From contig NZ_JBNPXQ010000008.1 of NCBI RefSeq assembly GCF_050433225.1, forward strand, positions 281,792 through 345,791: a stretch of 64,000 bases of DNA. The letters run 5' to 3'. Below, one piece after another: positions 9,322-18,249 of the stretch. Position numbers and translations under genes: made by a program. The stretch is from Sphingomonas_D zeicaulis. GTDB taxonomy: Bacteria; Pseudomonadota; Alphaproteobacteria; Sphingomonadales; Sphingomonadaceae. Position 1 is the first letter of the stretch. The number at the start of each line of letters is the position of its first letter. The notes beneath the pieces were generated by a model that was given only the letters and a program-made list of their open reading frames with translations, had not been told where the DNA came from and made no database searches.

Positions 9322-12081
9322 TCATTTCATCGGCGGTGCTCCATAATAATCCGGCGCGCCGTCGAACCGCACGTCGATGCGGTCGAGCAGGAAGCCCGGG
9401 TCTAGCGCATAGACCTGCACGCGATGCTTGCCGGCGGCGAGCTTGCCCAGCGGCACCGTCTCCGCGCTACTGTTGGCGAGCACGTTGAGCTTCCAGCGTT
9501 CGCTACGCCCATGCGTCTCGAAGTCGAGGATGCGCGGCGCCGCGTCGTCGATGCGCACGGCGAGCCGCAGCCGGTTCGCCGCGGTCAGCGGGTGGACCGG
9601 AATGGCCACGATGCGCAGTTCGGCCTCGCCCGTGGTGGCAGCGCGGAAATCCCAGGCGAGCGGCGCGAGCCCGGCGATGCTGTCGGTGGGGGGACGGCTC
9701 AGGCTCGAGCGCAGCGCGGTACCGCGCGAGCCGAGGCCGGGCACGCGTTCCCAGCTACCGTCGGTCGGGAAGCCGGCATCCTCCGAAGCGAGCGAGACGA
9801 TATGGTTGAGTTCCGCGGGGGCGCCCGATGCGGGGGCAGGCACGACGCGGGCGGTCACCGGGATCCGGCGATCGCCGCAGGTCAGCGTGCCGGCCTCGAT
9901 CGGGCCGTCACCATCATGGTGCACGAGAACGCGCTGTTCGAAGCCGTTGGAGGCGTCGAGCCTTCCCCGATTGGTCGGAACGCCAGCGCCCTTCAGCGGT
10001 GAGAGCGACCAATCCTGCGGCTCCCCGTTGCTCGATATGATGATGTCATGGGTCGCGGCGCGGCCGGCGACGAAGACGAGATCGGAGGCATCGATCGTGC
10101 AACCTGGTTTTGCGGCCACTTGCGCGGTGGGATAGGGCGGTTCCGCGAACACCGGCAGCCGGCGCGGCGCCATGTCCATCATGCCGCGCCATTTGCCGCC
10201 GTTCTGGTCGTTGTAGGCGGCGGTATCGGTGACGATGCGCTGGTGCGCGGCATGCGCCTCGGCGGCCAGGGCGTTGACGTTGGGGCGGCCCTGCCGGGCC
10301 TGGAGCATGGCGAGGTCGAGCGACAGGTTGCGCTGGTTGATGCCGGCGGCGCCGTGAACGGGATAGCCGACAAGCTGGAAAAAGGCATCGTGCCGGTCGG
10401 CGGGCATCGTTTTGGTCAAGGCGTCGACGCGAGAGGCGAGTTCGGCGTAGGCATCGATCCGGCGCCGTGCCTCTCCGCCCCCTGTGCGGATATAATCGCC
10501 GATGCGGATCGGGCGGGTCGGCTCGGTCTGGCTGAAGCCGATGAACTCGGGCCGCCGTTCGAAGGCGAGATCATAATAGTCGGTCAGGATGCCGGCGATC
10601 CGGCGCGCATGCTCCTTGCCGAACTGCGTCGTGGCCCAGGCGGTGAGGTGCTCGCGCGGCGTCTGCGCGAACCTCTGGTGATCGAAGGCGAGGTCCAGAA
10701 AATATTGGGTGAGATATTCGCCCGGCTTGATGTCGCCGACATTGACCACCCACAGCTTGCGTGCACCAAGCTGCCACGCGCGGTCCATCTGTTCGCGGAT
10801 CAGCGCGGGATGGGTCGTCCCCAGCCACAGATAGTCGTGCGGCCGGCCCCAGTAGGAGATGTGGTAATAGACGCCTGAGCCGCCGGCCCGCGCTTGCTCC
10901 GCCGGGGTCGGAAGCTGGCTGATGTAGCCATAATTGTCCTCGGGCCACACCAGCGTGACGTCGTCCGGCACCTTGAGGCCGGTGCCATAGATGTCGAGCA
11001 CCTCCTTGTAGAGCGTCAGCGCCTGCGGCACTTTGTCCGCGGGGCGCCCTTGCGCCTTCGCCAGCAGCGCACGCTGGTCGGCGATGGCGCGGGCGGTGGC
11101 GTCCAGCGCCTGTTCGGGCGTGTCGGCGCCTTCCATCGCCGAGTCATGCTTGCCGCGCAGGCCGATCGACGTGATCGTCTCGAAACCCTTCACCGCGCGC
11201 GCCCGCTCGCCCCAATAGCGCAGCATTTCCCGGCGGTTGGTGAAATAGTTGAAGGGCCCGCGCTTCGCCTCGTCCCACTCGCGCACATTGTTGCGCATCA
11301 TCGGTTCGGCGTGGGAGGTGCCGACGATGATCGCATGGTCGCGCGCCGCCTCGGCATTGCCCGGGATCTGGTAGAAGGGCTTGGTGCTGTCATGCATCGC
11401 CGGCCAGATCAGATTGGCCTTCAGCCGCCACATCAGCTCGAAGATGCGCGCATAGGTCTTCGGCCCGATATCACCGGTCTCGGGCTCATAGGTCTTTGCT
11501 GCCCAGGGCTGCAGCCCCCAATCCTCATCGTTGAGGAAGATGCCGCGATACTGGACGGAGGGCGCCTCGGAGCGTTTGGCCGTGCCGTCCACCGCCAGCC
11601 GGTCGATGCGGCGCGGGGTGACGTCTGCCCACCATTCCCATGCCGAGACGCCGAGTTCGCGGCCGAGATCGACCGTGCCCCAGATCGCGCCGCGCTGGTC
11701 GGAGCCGGCGATCAGCAGATAGCGCCGCGCCGGATCGCGCCGCGAACGCAGCAGCACGCGTTCATAGCGTTCCCACTGGCCGGCCAGCGCGGCGAGATCG
11801 ACGCCGGTGTCAGCGGCGACCTGCTTCACCAGCGCCGTATCCCTGGTGCCGATGACGATGCACAACGCCGCGCAGCGCGTGAGATCGGCGGAGACGGCCG
11901 GCACCTTGCCGGTCAGCGCGGTAAGGTCGCGCGCAAGCATGTCGCCGGCCAGCGCGCTCGGCTTCGCACCGTCATGGACGATGCCGGCGACCTGCGTGCC
12001 GTCGAACAGCACCGCCTCTTCGGCATGCGCGATCGTGGCGGACGAGGCCGCCGCCAACACCCCGAAGATCGCGCGACGCAT
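9322..12081 (-). CDS. Glycoside hydrolase family 115 (xylan alpha-1,2-glucuronidase)
   Basis: A 919-residue exported enzyme expected to remove (4-O-methyl)glucuronic acid from xylan. It starts with a signal peptide (MRRAIFGVLAAASSATIAHAEE), followed by the GH115 N-terminal domain (LGRELGVSAWEWWADVTP), the catalytic barrel (YRGIFLNDEDWGLQPWA; LKANLIWPAMHD; SHAEPMMRNN; WPEDNYGY; GVYYHISYWG) and a C-terminal beta-sandwich (GTLTCGDRRIPV onward). The ATG at 12081 shares its A with the TGA of the upstream GH28 gene (TGATG), so the two are translationally coupled. A longer open frame to 12156 exists but overlaps GH28 and lacks a signal peptide. Confidence 0.93.
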   Translation of the reverse strand: MRRAIFGVLAAASSATIAHAEEAVLFDGTQVAGIVHDGAKPSALAGDMLARDLTALTGKVPAVSADLTRCAALCIVIGTRDTALVKQVAADTGVDLAALAGQWERYERVLLRSRRDPARRYLLIAGSDQRGAIWGTVDLGRELGVSAWEWWADVTPRRIDRLAVDGTAKRSEAPSVQYRGIFLNDEDWGLQPWAAKTYEPETGDIGPKTYARIFELMWRLKANLIWPAMHDSTKPFYQIPGNAEAARDHAIIVGTSHAEPMMRNNVREWDEAKRGPFNYFTNRREMLRYWGERARAVKGFETITSIGLRGKHDSAMEGADTPEQALDATARAIADQRALLAKAQGRPADKVPQALTLYKEVLDIYGTGLKVPDDVTLVWPEDNYGYISQLPTPAEQARAGGSGVYYHISYWGRPHDYLWLGTTHPALIREQMDRAWQLGARKLWVVNVGDIKPGEYLTQYFLDLAFDHQRFAQTPREHLTAWATTQFGKEHARRIAGILTDYYDLAFERRPEFIGFSQTEPTRPIRIGDYIRTGGGEARRRIDAYAELASRVDALTKTMPADRHDAFFQLVGYPVHGAAGINQRNLSLDLAMLQARQGRPNVNALAAEAHAAHQRIVTDTAAYNDQNGGKWRGMMDMAPRRLPVFAEPPYPTAQVAAKPGCTIDASDLVFVAGRAATHDIIISSNGEPQDWSLSPLKGAGVPTNRGRLDASNGFEQRVLVHHDGDGPIEAGTLTCGDRRIPVTARVVPAPASGAPAELNHIVSLASEDAGFPTDGSWERVPGLGSRGTALRSSLSRPPTDSIAGLAPLAWDFRAATTGEAELRIVAIPVHPLTAANRLRLAVRIDDAAPRILDFETHGRSERWKLNVLANSSAETVPLGKLAAGKHRVQVYALDPGFLLDRIDVRFDGAPDYYGAPPMK

Positions 12082-13565
12082 CAGCGGCACACCGCCCACT
12101 TGTCGCATTTGACGCTTTCCAGGCCCGGCAGCGCCTTCAGATCTTCGGCCGTCCACGGTCGTCCGCCGACGGTGACCGCATCGAGCGCGATGCCGGGCGC
12201 GTCGATTACCACCGAGGGCTTGGCCGCCTCGGCGACCCTGATGTTGCTGAGCGAAACGCCGGTGATCGGGCTGTCGGTGCGGCCGCGGATCACCATGAGT
12301 CGCTCGGTGCGGCCCACCGTCACGTTGTCCATCGTGATGTTGCGGATGACGGGCACGAAATCGCCGCCGGCACCCTCCTCATAATGCATCCAGAGCTGCA
12401 GCAGCGCGCGCTCGACCGTGCCGATCTGCACGCGCGAGACGTGGATATTCTCCACCGTGCCGCCGCGATAGCCGTTGGTCTTTACGAACAGCGCCCAGAT
12501 CAGCACCGGGCTGTCCATCGTGCAATCCTCGATGAAGACGTTGCGGATGCCGCCGGAAAGCTCGCTGCCCAGCGCGACGCCGGCATGCCCCATCTGCATG
12601 TGGCAGTTGCGGATCACGATATTTTCGCAGGGCTTGCCGATGCGTCGCCCATCCGCGTTGCGGCCGGATTTGATCGCGATGCAATCGTCACCGGTGTCGA
12701 AGCGGCAGCGCTCGATCAGCACGTCGCGGCAGGATTCTGGGTCGATGCCGTCATTGTTGGGGCCATGGCTCGAACAATTCACGTTGCGGAACAGCACATT
12801 GCTGCATTCCACCGGGTTGAGCAGCCAGAAGGGCGAATTGGTGAGGGTCACGGCCTCGACCATCACATTGCTGCAGCGATAGGGCTGGAAGAGCGGCGGG
12901 CGCAGCCGGTTGCCTTGGCCGAACAGGCGCTGCTCGGGCGGTACGCCGCGTTCGGCCATATCGAACAGGCGGGTGCGGTCCGCCAGCTGCTGCTCGGCCA
13001 CCGGCACGTCGCGATAGCGGTTCGACCAGGGGCCCTTCCATGGCCACCAATGCGTATCATCCGCACCGCCATCGATCACGCCGGCGCCGGTGACGGCGAT
13101 GTCGCTTTCCTCGAAGGCGTAGATCAGCGGGTGATAGCCCATCAACTCCACGCCTTCCCAACGGGTCAGCACCGGCGGTAGATAGAGCTGCGGATCGGGG
13201 ATGAAGCGCAGCCGGCTGCCCGCGGGCACGTGCAGCGCCATCTTGGAGCGCAGCCGGATCGGGCCGGTCAGGCAGATGCCCTGCGGGATGACGATGCGGC
13301 CGCCGCCGGCCGTGGCGCAAGCCTCGATCGCGCGGGCGATCGCCGCACTGTTATCGGTCTTGCCGTCGCCGTTGCCACCATATGCCGAGACCGCAAAGTC
13401 GCGCCGGGGAATGCGGGGCGGATGGATGCGCGCCACGATGCGGCCGACCTCCGCCCCAGCGGCGGCCTTCGCGACACCGACGGGAAGGATACTCAGCGCC
13501 GAAAGGGCCGCGCCGCTGCACAGAAGCTCGCGGCGCGTCGCGACGGCCATGATGGCGCTGTTCAT
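12081..13565 (-). CDS. Glycoside hydrolase family 28 (polygalacturonase type)
   Basis: A 494-residue right-handed beta-helix enzyme acting on pectic or other uronic-acid glycans. A twin-arginine-like signal (ATRRELLCSGAALSALS) leads into the pectate-lyase-type domain. Catalytic signatures: NNDGIDPESC, DTGDDCIAIKSG, and GHAGVALGSE, where the usual GHG is GHA; FVKTNGYRGG is the last substrate-contact segment. ATG 13565 is preferred over GTG 13571 because GGGAGG lies 6 bp upstream. It is first in a two-gene transcript with GH115 and diverges from the GntR regulator. Confidence 0.92.
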   Translation of the reverse strand: MNSAIMAVATRRELLCSGAALSALSILPVGVAKAAAGAEVGRIVARIHPPRIPRRDFAVSAYGGNGDGKTDNSAAIARAIEACATAGGGRIVIPQGICLTGPIRLRSKMALHVPAGSRLRFIPDPQLYLPPVLTRWEGVELMGYHPLIYAFEESDIAVTGAGVIDGGADDTHWWPWKGPWSNRYRDVPVAEQQLADRTRLFDMAERGVPPEQRLFGQGNRLRPPLFQPYRCSNVMVEAVTLTNSPFWLLNPVECSNVLFRNVNCSSHGPNNDGIDPESCRDVLIERCRFDTGDDCIAIKSGRNADGRRIGKPCENIVIRNCHMQMGHAGVALGSELSGGIRNVFIEDCTMDSPVLIWALFVKTNGYRGGTVENIHVSRVQIGTVERALLQLWMHYEEGAGGDFVPVIRNITMDNVTVGRTERLMVIRGRTDSPITGVSLSNIRVAEAAKPSVVIDAPGIALDAVTVGGRPWTAEDLKALPGLESVKCDKWAVCR

Positions 13566-13615
13566 ATTCACCCTCCCGATCGGCCTTCTATTCCCCTCCT
13601 GTAGCTTTGCTGAAT

Positions 13616-13639
13616 TGGTAATACAATGTGGTATGACAT
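13616..13639. promoter_or_regulatory. Tandem TGGT-NNN-AC sites, likely GntR/FadR operator
   Basis: TGGTAATACAA (13616-13626) and TGGTATGACAT (13629-13639) are two similar half-palindromic elements spaced by 13 bp, in the gap between GH28 and the GntR gene. They resemble the TGGT...ACCA sites of FadR/UxuR-type regulators with imperfect right halves. A role in repressing the GH28-GH115 operon until a uronate is present is inference. Confidence 0.4.
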
Positions 13640-13741
13640 TTCATAATGTAGCGATTGATTTTGGCGCCTTGGTCAGGCCATGATGACATTATCCCAATCA
13701 TAAGCTATCTTTGATAACGCTAACAACAACATGGAAGACGC

Positions 13742-14518
13742 ATGCTGAAGCCGACGGCCAATAGCGGGGAGAGGCTCTACATCACGGTTGCGCGGCGGCT
13801 GGAGCAGGCGATCGAGGCGGGCACTTACCCCATTGGCAGCCGGCTGCCGGCGGAGCGCGAGCTTTCGGACCGGCTGGGTGTAAGCCGGCCGGTCATCCGC
13901 GAGGCGCTGATCGTGCTCGAGATTCGTGGCTATATCTCGGTCAGACCAAATGGCGGCACCGTCGTCGCCACCCGCGAAGCGCGCTCGGGCGCGGTCCCAG
14001 CGATGCAGGCGGATGCGGGGCCGTTCGAGGTGACCGAGGCACGGCGGCTGCTGGAAGGGGAGGTGGCCGCGCTCGCCGCCACCCTGATCACCGACGACCA
14101 GTTCGAGGAGCTTGAGGAAACGCTGCGGCTGATGGACGATCCGATGCTCGACGGGCAGGCGCGCGAGCGTGCGGACCGCGCCTTCCACATGGCGCTCGCG
14201 CGGATCACCGGCAATGATGTACTGGTCTCGATGGTCGAGAGCCTGTGGGACATGCGCTACAATTCGGCGCTGTGCATCTATTTCTTCCAGCAGGCGCGTG
14301 AGCACGGCATCGAGCCCCCCGCCGACCAACACCGCCTGATCATCGACGCGCTGAGGGCCCGCAATCCGGAGGCCGCGCGTGCCGCTATGCGCGAGCATCT
14401 AACCAAGGTCACCGAAAGCCTGCTGATCGCCACCGAAGAGGATGCGCGCGAGCGCGAGCGGCTGAAGGTGACCGAACGCGGCAGCGATTTCGCGCGGCGG
14501 GCGCGGATCGGGCGCTGA
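13742..14518 (+). CDS. GntR family regulator, FadR/UxuR subfamily
   Basis: A 258-residue regulator with a winged helix (PIGSRLPAERELSDRLGVSRPVIREAL, given here as its core) and a C-terminal FCD helical domain that binds a small carboxylate, often a hexuronate, through a metal site (HMALARITGN; DQHRLIIDALRARN). It is divergent from the GH28-GH115 pair, which suggests control of uronic-acid polysaccharide degradation. The start is the ATG at 13742; upstream spacing to the pectinase operon is about 176 bp. Confidence 0.88.
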   Translation: MLKPTANSGERLYITVARRLEQAIEAGTYPIGSRLPAERELSDRLGVSRPVIREALIVLEIRGYISVRPNGGTVVATREARSGAVPAMQADAGPFEVTEARRLLEGEVAALAATLITDDQFEELEETLRLMDDPMLDGQARERADRAFHMALARITGNDVLVSMVESLWDMRYNSALCIYFFQQAREHGIEPPADQHRLIIDALRARNPEAARAAMREHLTKVTESLLIATEEDARERERLKVTERGSDFARRARIGR

Positions 14519-14520
14519 GC

Positions 14521-15150
14521 CTAGCTGCCCGGCGAGGCTGGCTCCGGCTCGACGGAGGGGGTTGTCGGAGCAGGTACGGGTTCCGGCTGGTCCTCGGGCT
14601 CCGGCGCCACGCGGCGATGGCCGATCGTCATGCTGCGCAGCACGCCGTCCCGGCGGATCAGCCCATGCATCAGCGCCGCGGAGAGATGCGCGAGGATCAG
14701 CGCGAAAAACAGGATCGCGATGATCGTGTGCGCTTCCCGCAGCAGCGCATAGACGGCAAGGTCGTGCGGCAGGATCGGCGGCAGCAAAAGCCCGTCGGTC
14801 AGCCGCACCGGATAGCCGCCGGCGGAGAGCATTGCCCAGCCGATCAGCGGCATCGCCGCCATGCTGGCATAGAGCAGGACGTGGGAGCCCTTGGCGATCC
14901 AGTGTTGCACCGGCGGCAGGTCGGCCGGCAGCGCTGGGGCGCCAGTCGCGAGGCGCAGCGGCAGCCGGATCAGCACTAGCAGCAGGATCGCGATCCCCAC
15001 CGGCCGGTGCAGTGCGAGCAGGTCGAGATAGGCCGGCCCGGCGGTCGAGACCATGCCGACTCCGATGAACAGCATCGCCATCACCATCGCCGCCATCAGC
15101 CAGTGGAGCGTGCGCAACGCCGGATGGAAGTCTGGGGAGGGGCGGCTCAT
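14521..15150 (-). CDS. Cytochrome b561 family protein
   Basis: A 209-residue four-helix membrane cytochrome that ferries electrons across the inner membrane. Candidate heme-ligand histidines appear in RTLHWLMAAM, LALHRPVG, GSHVLLYASM and AHTIIAILFFALILAHLSAAL. A proline/glutamate-rich tail (EPEDQPEPVPAP) ends the protein. Its ATG overlaps the TGA of the upstream catalase-like gene (ATGA), so the pair is co-translated. It converges on the GntR gene with only 2 bp between stops. Confidence 0.88.
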   Translation of the reverse strand: MSRPSPDFHPALRTLHWLMAAMVMAMLFIGVGMVSTAGPAYLDLLALHRPVGIAILLLVLIRLPLRLATGAPALPADLPPVQHWIAKGSHVLLYASMAAMPLIGWAMLSAGGYPVRLTDGLLLPPILPHDLAVYALLREAHTIIAILFFALILAHLSAALMHGLIRRDGVLRSMTIGHRRVAPEPEDQPEPVPAPTTPSVEPEPASPGS

Positions 15151-16223
15151 CGCGCGTGGCTCCCCGCCAGATCCTCGCCCACCGCGCTCGGCCCGGCGCC
15201 CTCGGTCGCGCGGCGGGTGAAGGAGGAGGAATAGGCCTTCGATCGCGCCGCCAGCAGCGGATCATCGGAAACCGCGATACCGGGCGGCAGGATGGTGGGA
15301 TCGAAGTTGAGATCGCGGCAGGCGCCCGTCTCCTCGGGCTGTACCGCGTCGATCACCAGCGTGCCCGCGTCGACCGTGCGGTGCGGCCCGGCCCAGGCGA
15401 CCGTCGCCTTGTCCGCCACATCGCCGGCGTTGGCGACGACGAGTTGCAGGTGCCAGCGCGAGGGTCCCTGTGCGGTGCGCGCGATCATCTCGTCGAACAG
15501 ATGATCTCGCGGCAGCCGGTCGAGCAGCGCCTTGTCCAGCCCGCTGAGCGGCGCCTCCGGTGCGAACTGCCACCGCACCGCGTGCGTCGCGCCACCGGCG
15601 TTGGTGAAGCGGAAAGCGTTGATGCTGTAATAGGTCGCGTTGGCGAAGCTGTCGGGCAGCACCGCCTTCGCCATGTAATCCTGGAACGCCTTCACCTCGG
15701 GATGCGCGGCGAGAAAAGGCTTCAGCACCGCCGGATCGGGCTTGCCGGTCTTCGGATCCGGGGTCGTCGCGCGCTGCAGCGCCACGAAGGACGGAACGTC
15801 GGCCACCGGGAAGATCGGCGTATGATCCATCGCCAGCCGCCATTCCTGCCCATCGGCGGTCCGCAGCCGCAGCGCCATCGAATGGAATACATTGCGCCCG
15901 TCGGTGGCGAGCGGGTTCCCCCCGCCCAGTGAGAAGCGGCCGATGACGGGGTAGTCGCCCGCCACGAACGCGCCGGCCGACGACAATGCGGCGCCCCCGC
16001 CATTGGCCTGGAAACGGCCGGTGAAGCACAGCCCCTTGGCATGGGCACGGCGATAGCCCGGATGGCTGCCACCATTGCCGTCGAGCGCAGCGACGATGTC
16101 ACCGCCGTTGATCCGGTCGTTGCCGATCCAGCCCGCAGCCCAGGCCAAGCCGCCGGCCAGTAGCAGCACGATGGCGCCGATCAGGGCGACAGGCCCGGCA
16201 AACGTGCGGAAGGTGAAAGGCAT
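15147..16223 (-). CDS. SrpA-type catalase-related peroxidase
   Basis: A 358-residue heme peroxidase of the small catalase-like family, anchored or exported through an N-terminal helix (about residues 9-30). The distal motif HAKGLCFTGRF and the proximal stretch ARSKAYSSSF, with the probable heme-ligand Tyr, match the family. SrpA genes often sit with cytochrome b561, as here. The start at 16223 is chosen because the longer frame to 16271 adds 16 residues without family character; a GGGAGA lies about 11 bp upstream. Likely role: periplasmic peroxide detoxification. Confidence 0.85.
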   Translation of the reverse strand: MPFTFRTFAGPVALIGAIVLLLAGGLAWAAGWIGNDRINGGDIVAALDGNGGSHPGYRRAHAKGLCFTGRFQANGGGAALSSAGAFVAGDYPVIGRFSLGGGNPLATDGRNVFHSMALRLRTADGQEWRLAMDHTPIFPVADVPSFVALQRATTPDPKTGKPDPAVLKPFLAAHPEVKAFQDYMAKAVLPDSFANATYYSINAFRFTNAGGATHAVRWQFAPEAPLSGLDKALLDRLPRDHLFDEMIARTAQGPSRWHLQLVVANAGDVADKATVAWAGPHRTVDAGTLVIDAVQPEETGACRDLNFDPTILPPGIAVSDDPLLAARSKAYSSSFTRRATEGAGPSAVGEDLAGSHAR

Positions 16224-16319
16224 GTCCGGTCCGTCTCCCTTGATGGCATGGGGGTAGACGCTGTGGAACATGGCTTATTCCGGCCGACGCGCAATATGTT
16301 CGTTACATTCGAAACGCGA

Positions 16320-16820
16320 TCAGCCTTGCCCGGCCTCCGCCAGCACCGCCTCATAGGCCGCGCGCAGCCGATCCCACACCGAACGGCCTTCCGGCACCGG
16401 CGCGCCCAGATGCAGTGCGCGCAGTTCGTCCATGAAATCCGCCCACATCGCGGGGCCGCCTTCTTCCAGCACCTGTGCGCGGATCGAGAGTTCGCGGGAG
16501 ACCGGCCGGTGCCGCCGCCCCCACGCCCCCATATGCGCCATCACCGGTACCAGCTGTATCGCCGCTTCGGTCAGGCTGTAGATCGACTTTTGCTTATGGC
16601 TCGGATCGTCCGCCTTCGTCACCAGACCCGATGCCAGCAATTTCTTCAGCCGGTCGGCAAGGATGTTGGAAGCAATGCCTTCCTCCGACGCAGTCAGCAA
16701 TTCGCGGAAGTGGCGGCGATTGCCAAACATCATGTCGCGGATGACGATCAGGCTCCACCGATCGCCCAGCACCTCCAGCGTCAGATTGATCGGGCAGCCC
16801 GATCGCATCACATCATTCAT
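16320..16820 (-). CDS. HxlR-type winged-helix transcriptional regulator
   Basis: A 166-residue regulator. The HxlR signature is clear: CPINLTLEVLGDRWSLIVIRD, then NRRHFRELLTASEEGIASNIL and YSLTEAAIQLVPVM. Members usually repress a divergent oxidoreductase gene and respond to electrophiles via a Cys (here Cys9). It diverges from the RibD-like reductase at 16913, which is the probable target. The C-terminal 50 residues extend beyond a minimal HxlR domain. Confidence 0.85.
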   Translation of the reverse strand: MNDVMRSGCPINLTLEVLGDRWSLIVIRDMMFGNRRHFRELLTASEEGIASNILADRLKKLLASGLVTKADDPSHKQKSIYSLTEAAIQLVPVMAHMGAWGRRHRPVSRELSIRAQVLEEGGPAMWADFMDELRALHLGAPVPEGRSVWDRLRAAYEAVLAEAGQG

Positions 16821-16836
16821 CGCGGCACGATATCAA

Positions 16837-16862
16837 ACCACTTGCAAAATGCAATCGGTGGT
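16837..16862. promoter_or_regulatory. Nested inverted repeat, probable HxlR operator
   Basis: ACCAC (16837-16841) mirrors GTGGT (16858-16862), with TTGCA and TGCAA nested inside. The element sits 17 bp from the HxlR start and about 50 bp from the reductase start, a position that would let one protein repress both. Assignment to the adjacent HxlR protein is inference. Confidence 0.4.
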
Positions 16863-16912
16863 CATAGTCCTGCGTAACTGGTTGTGAATCGCAAGCGGTA
16901 AGGAGAGGATCG

Positions 16913-17482
16913 ATGGGGCGGCTGATCGTGTCGGCATTCACCAGCCTGGATGGCTACATCGAGCCGCCGACCGGCTTCGAGGGGCCGGCCTGGTCCGCCG
17001 AGGTCGAGCGCCACTGGTCGGGCCATTCGCTCGGCACGGCGAAGCACCTGATCTACGGACGCGTCAATTTCCAGTTCAATGCCGGCTTCTGGAGCGACCC
17101 GGAAGGGCCGGCAGTGGAGATTTCCTACGCGCCGGTGATGAACGCGCTGCCCAAGACGGTCTTCTCGCGCACCTTGACCGGCGATCCCGGCTGGAACGCG
17201 ACGATCGCCACCGATGTCGAAGCGCGGGTGGCGCAGCTCAAGGCGGAGATCGATGGCGACATCTATGCGTTCAGCGGCGCGCAGATGGTGGCGGGCCTCG
17301 TCGCGGCGGATGTCGTCGACGAATATATGCTGATGCTGCTGCCGGTGTTGTGGGGCGGGGGCAAAAGGCTGTTCGGCACCGAATTTGCGCGGCAGGATCT
17401 GACGTTGATCGACAGTCGCACGCTCGATACCGGCGCGGTCATCCTGCGCTATGCGCGCAATCGCGAAGGGAAGTCCGCGTGA
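16913..17482 (+). CDS. RibD C-terminal / dihydrofolate reductase-like protein
   Basis: A 189-residue NADPH-binding reductase-fold protein. It begins MGRLIVSAFTSLDGYIEPP, the standard opening of the family, contains AKHLIYGRVNF and the cofactor loop IYAFSGAQMVAGLVAADVVDEY, and ends with LIDSRTLDTGAVILRY. Substrate is not known. AAGGAGAGG precedes the start. Its TGA overlaps the GTG of the next gene (GTGA), so it is coupled to the GST. Confidence 0.87.
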   Translation: MGRLIVSAFTSLDGYIEPPTGFEGPAWSAEVERHWSGHSLGTAKHLIYGRVNFQFNAGFWSDPEGPAVEISYAPVMNALPKTVFSRTLTGDPGWNATIATDVEARVAQLKAEIDGDIYAFSGAQMVAGLVAADVVDEYMLMLLPVLWGGGKRLFGTEFARQDLTLIDSRTLDTGAVILRYARNREGKSA

Positions 17483-18132
17483 CCGCGCTGACGCTCTATT
17501 ACCACCCGCTCTCCTCCTACTGCTGGAAGGCGCTGGTCGCGCTCAACGAACATGGCGTGGATTATGGGCTGCGCCAGGTCGATCCCGGCGACGCTGCGGT
17601 CGGCGCCGAGCTTGCTGCGCTGTGGCCGATGCAGCGCTTCCCGGTGCTGGTGGATGCGGCGCATGACGTTGTGCTGCCCGAAACCAGCATCATCATCGAA
17701 TATGTCACGACGCGCCATCCTGGCGCCTTCGCCGCGATCCCTGCCGATCGGGATGCAGCGCTGGAGGTGCGGCTGCTCGACCGGCTGTTCGACAATGATG
17801 TGATGACGCCGATGCAGCAGGTGGTGTTCGAACATCTCCGACCCGAACCCGAGCGCGACGCCGCCGACATCGCCCGCGCCCGCGCCGCGCTGCGCAGGGC
17901 CTATGACATGCTGGAAGCGCGACTGGCCGGGCGGGCCTGGGCGGCGGGCGACGCGTTCACCATGGTCGACTGCGCGGCGATGCCCTCGCTCCATTATGCC
18001 GACAAGGTCGAGGCCTTCCGCGCGACGCATCCGTGGCTCGGCGACTATCTCGCTCGGCTGGAAGCGCGGCCGTCAGTGGTGCCGGTGCTGGCAGCGGCGG
18101 CGCCCTATGCGCATTTCTTTCCGGTGAAGTGA
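17479..18132 (+). CDS. Glutathione S-transferase family protein
   Basis: A 217-residue GST. The thioredoxin-fold N-domain shows YYHPLSSYCWKALVAL (active-site Ser/Cys region), the cis-Pro segment MQRFPVLVDA and the glutathione-binding LPETSIIIEYV. The helical C-domain has the N-cap-like AGDAFTMVDCAAMPSL. The start is a GTG that overlaps the stop of the RibD-like gene. Pairing with a reductase under an HxlR regulator suggests electrophile or xenobiotic detoxification. Confidence 0.88.
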   Translation: MTALTLYYHPLSSYCWKALVALNEHGVDYGLRQVDPGDAAVGAELAALWPMQRFPVLVDAAHDVVLPETSIIIEYVTTRHPGAFAAIPADRDAALEVRLLDRLFDNDVMTPMQQVVFEHLRPEPERDAADIARARAALRRAYDMLEARLAGRAWAAGDAFTMVDCAAMPSLHYADKVEAFRATHPWLGDYLARLEARPSVVPVLAAAAPYAHFFPVK

Positions 18133-18188
18133 GTGACCGACCTGTCGACGTCCCCGGTTTTTTCGGGGTCTTCCTCAACCTGAAAGAA

Positions 18189-18214
18189 GAACGGCGGCCG
18201 ATCGGCCGCCGTTC
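18189..18214. terminator. 26-bp perfect palindrome, bidirectional terminator
   Basis: GAACGGCGGCCGA is followed immediately by its exact complement TCGGCCGCCGTTC. It lies between the convergent GST and RTX genes. An A-rich stretch precedes it on the plus strand (T-rich on the minus strand), fitting an intrinsic terminator for the RTX gene, and it can also stop GST transcripts. Confidence 0.75.
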
Positions 18215-18249
18215 CAAAATCTACTCAATCTCAGCGTAGAGCGCCGGGA

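Noticed and set aside
16290..16320. TGTAACG on the minus strand before the SrpA gene as an ECF promoter
   Set aside because: No matching -10 box at the expected distance, and the element differs from the GTAACC promoters of the bufferin locus.
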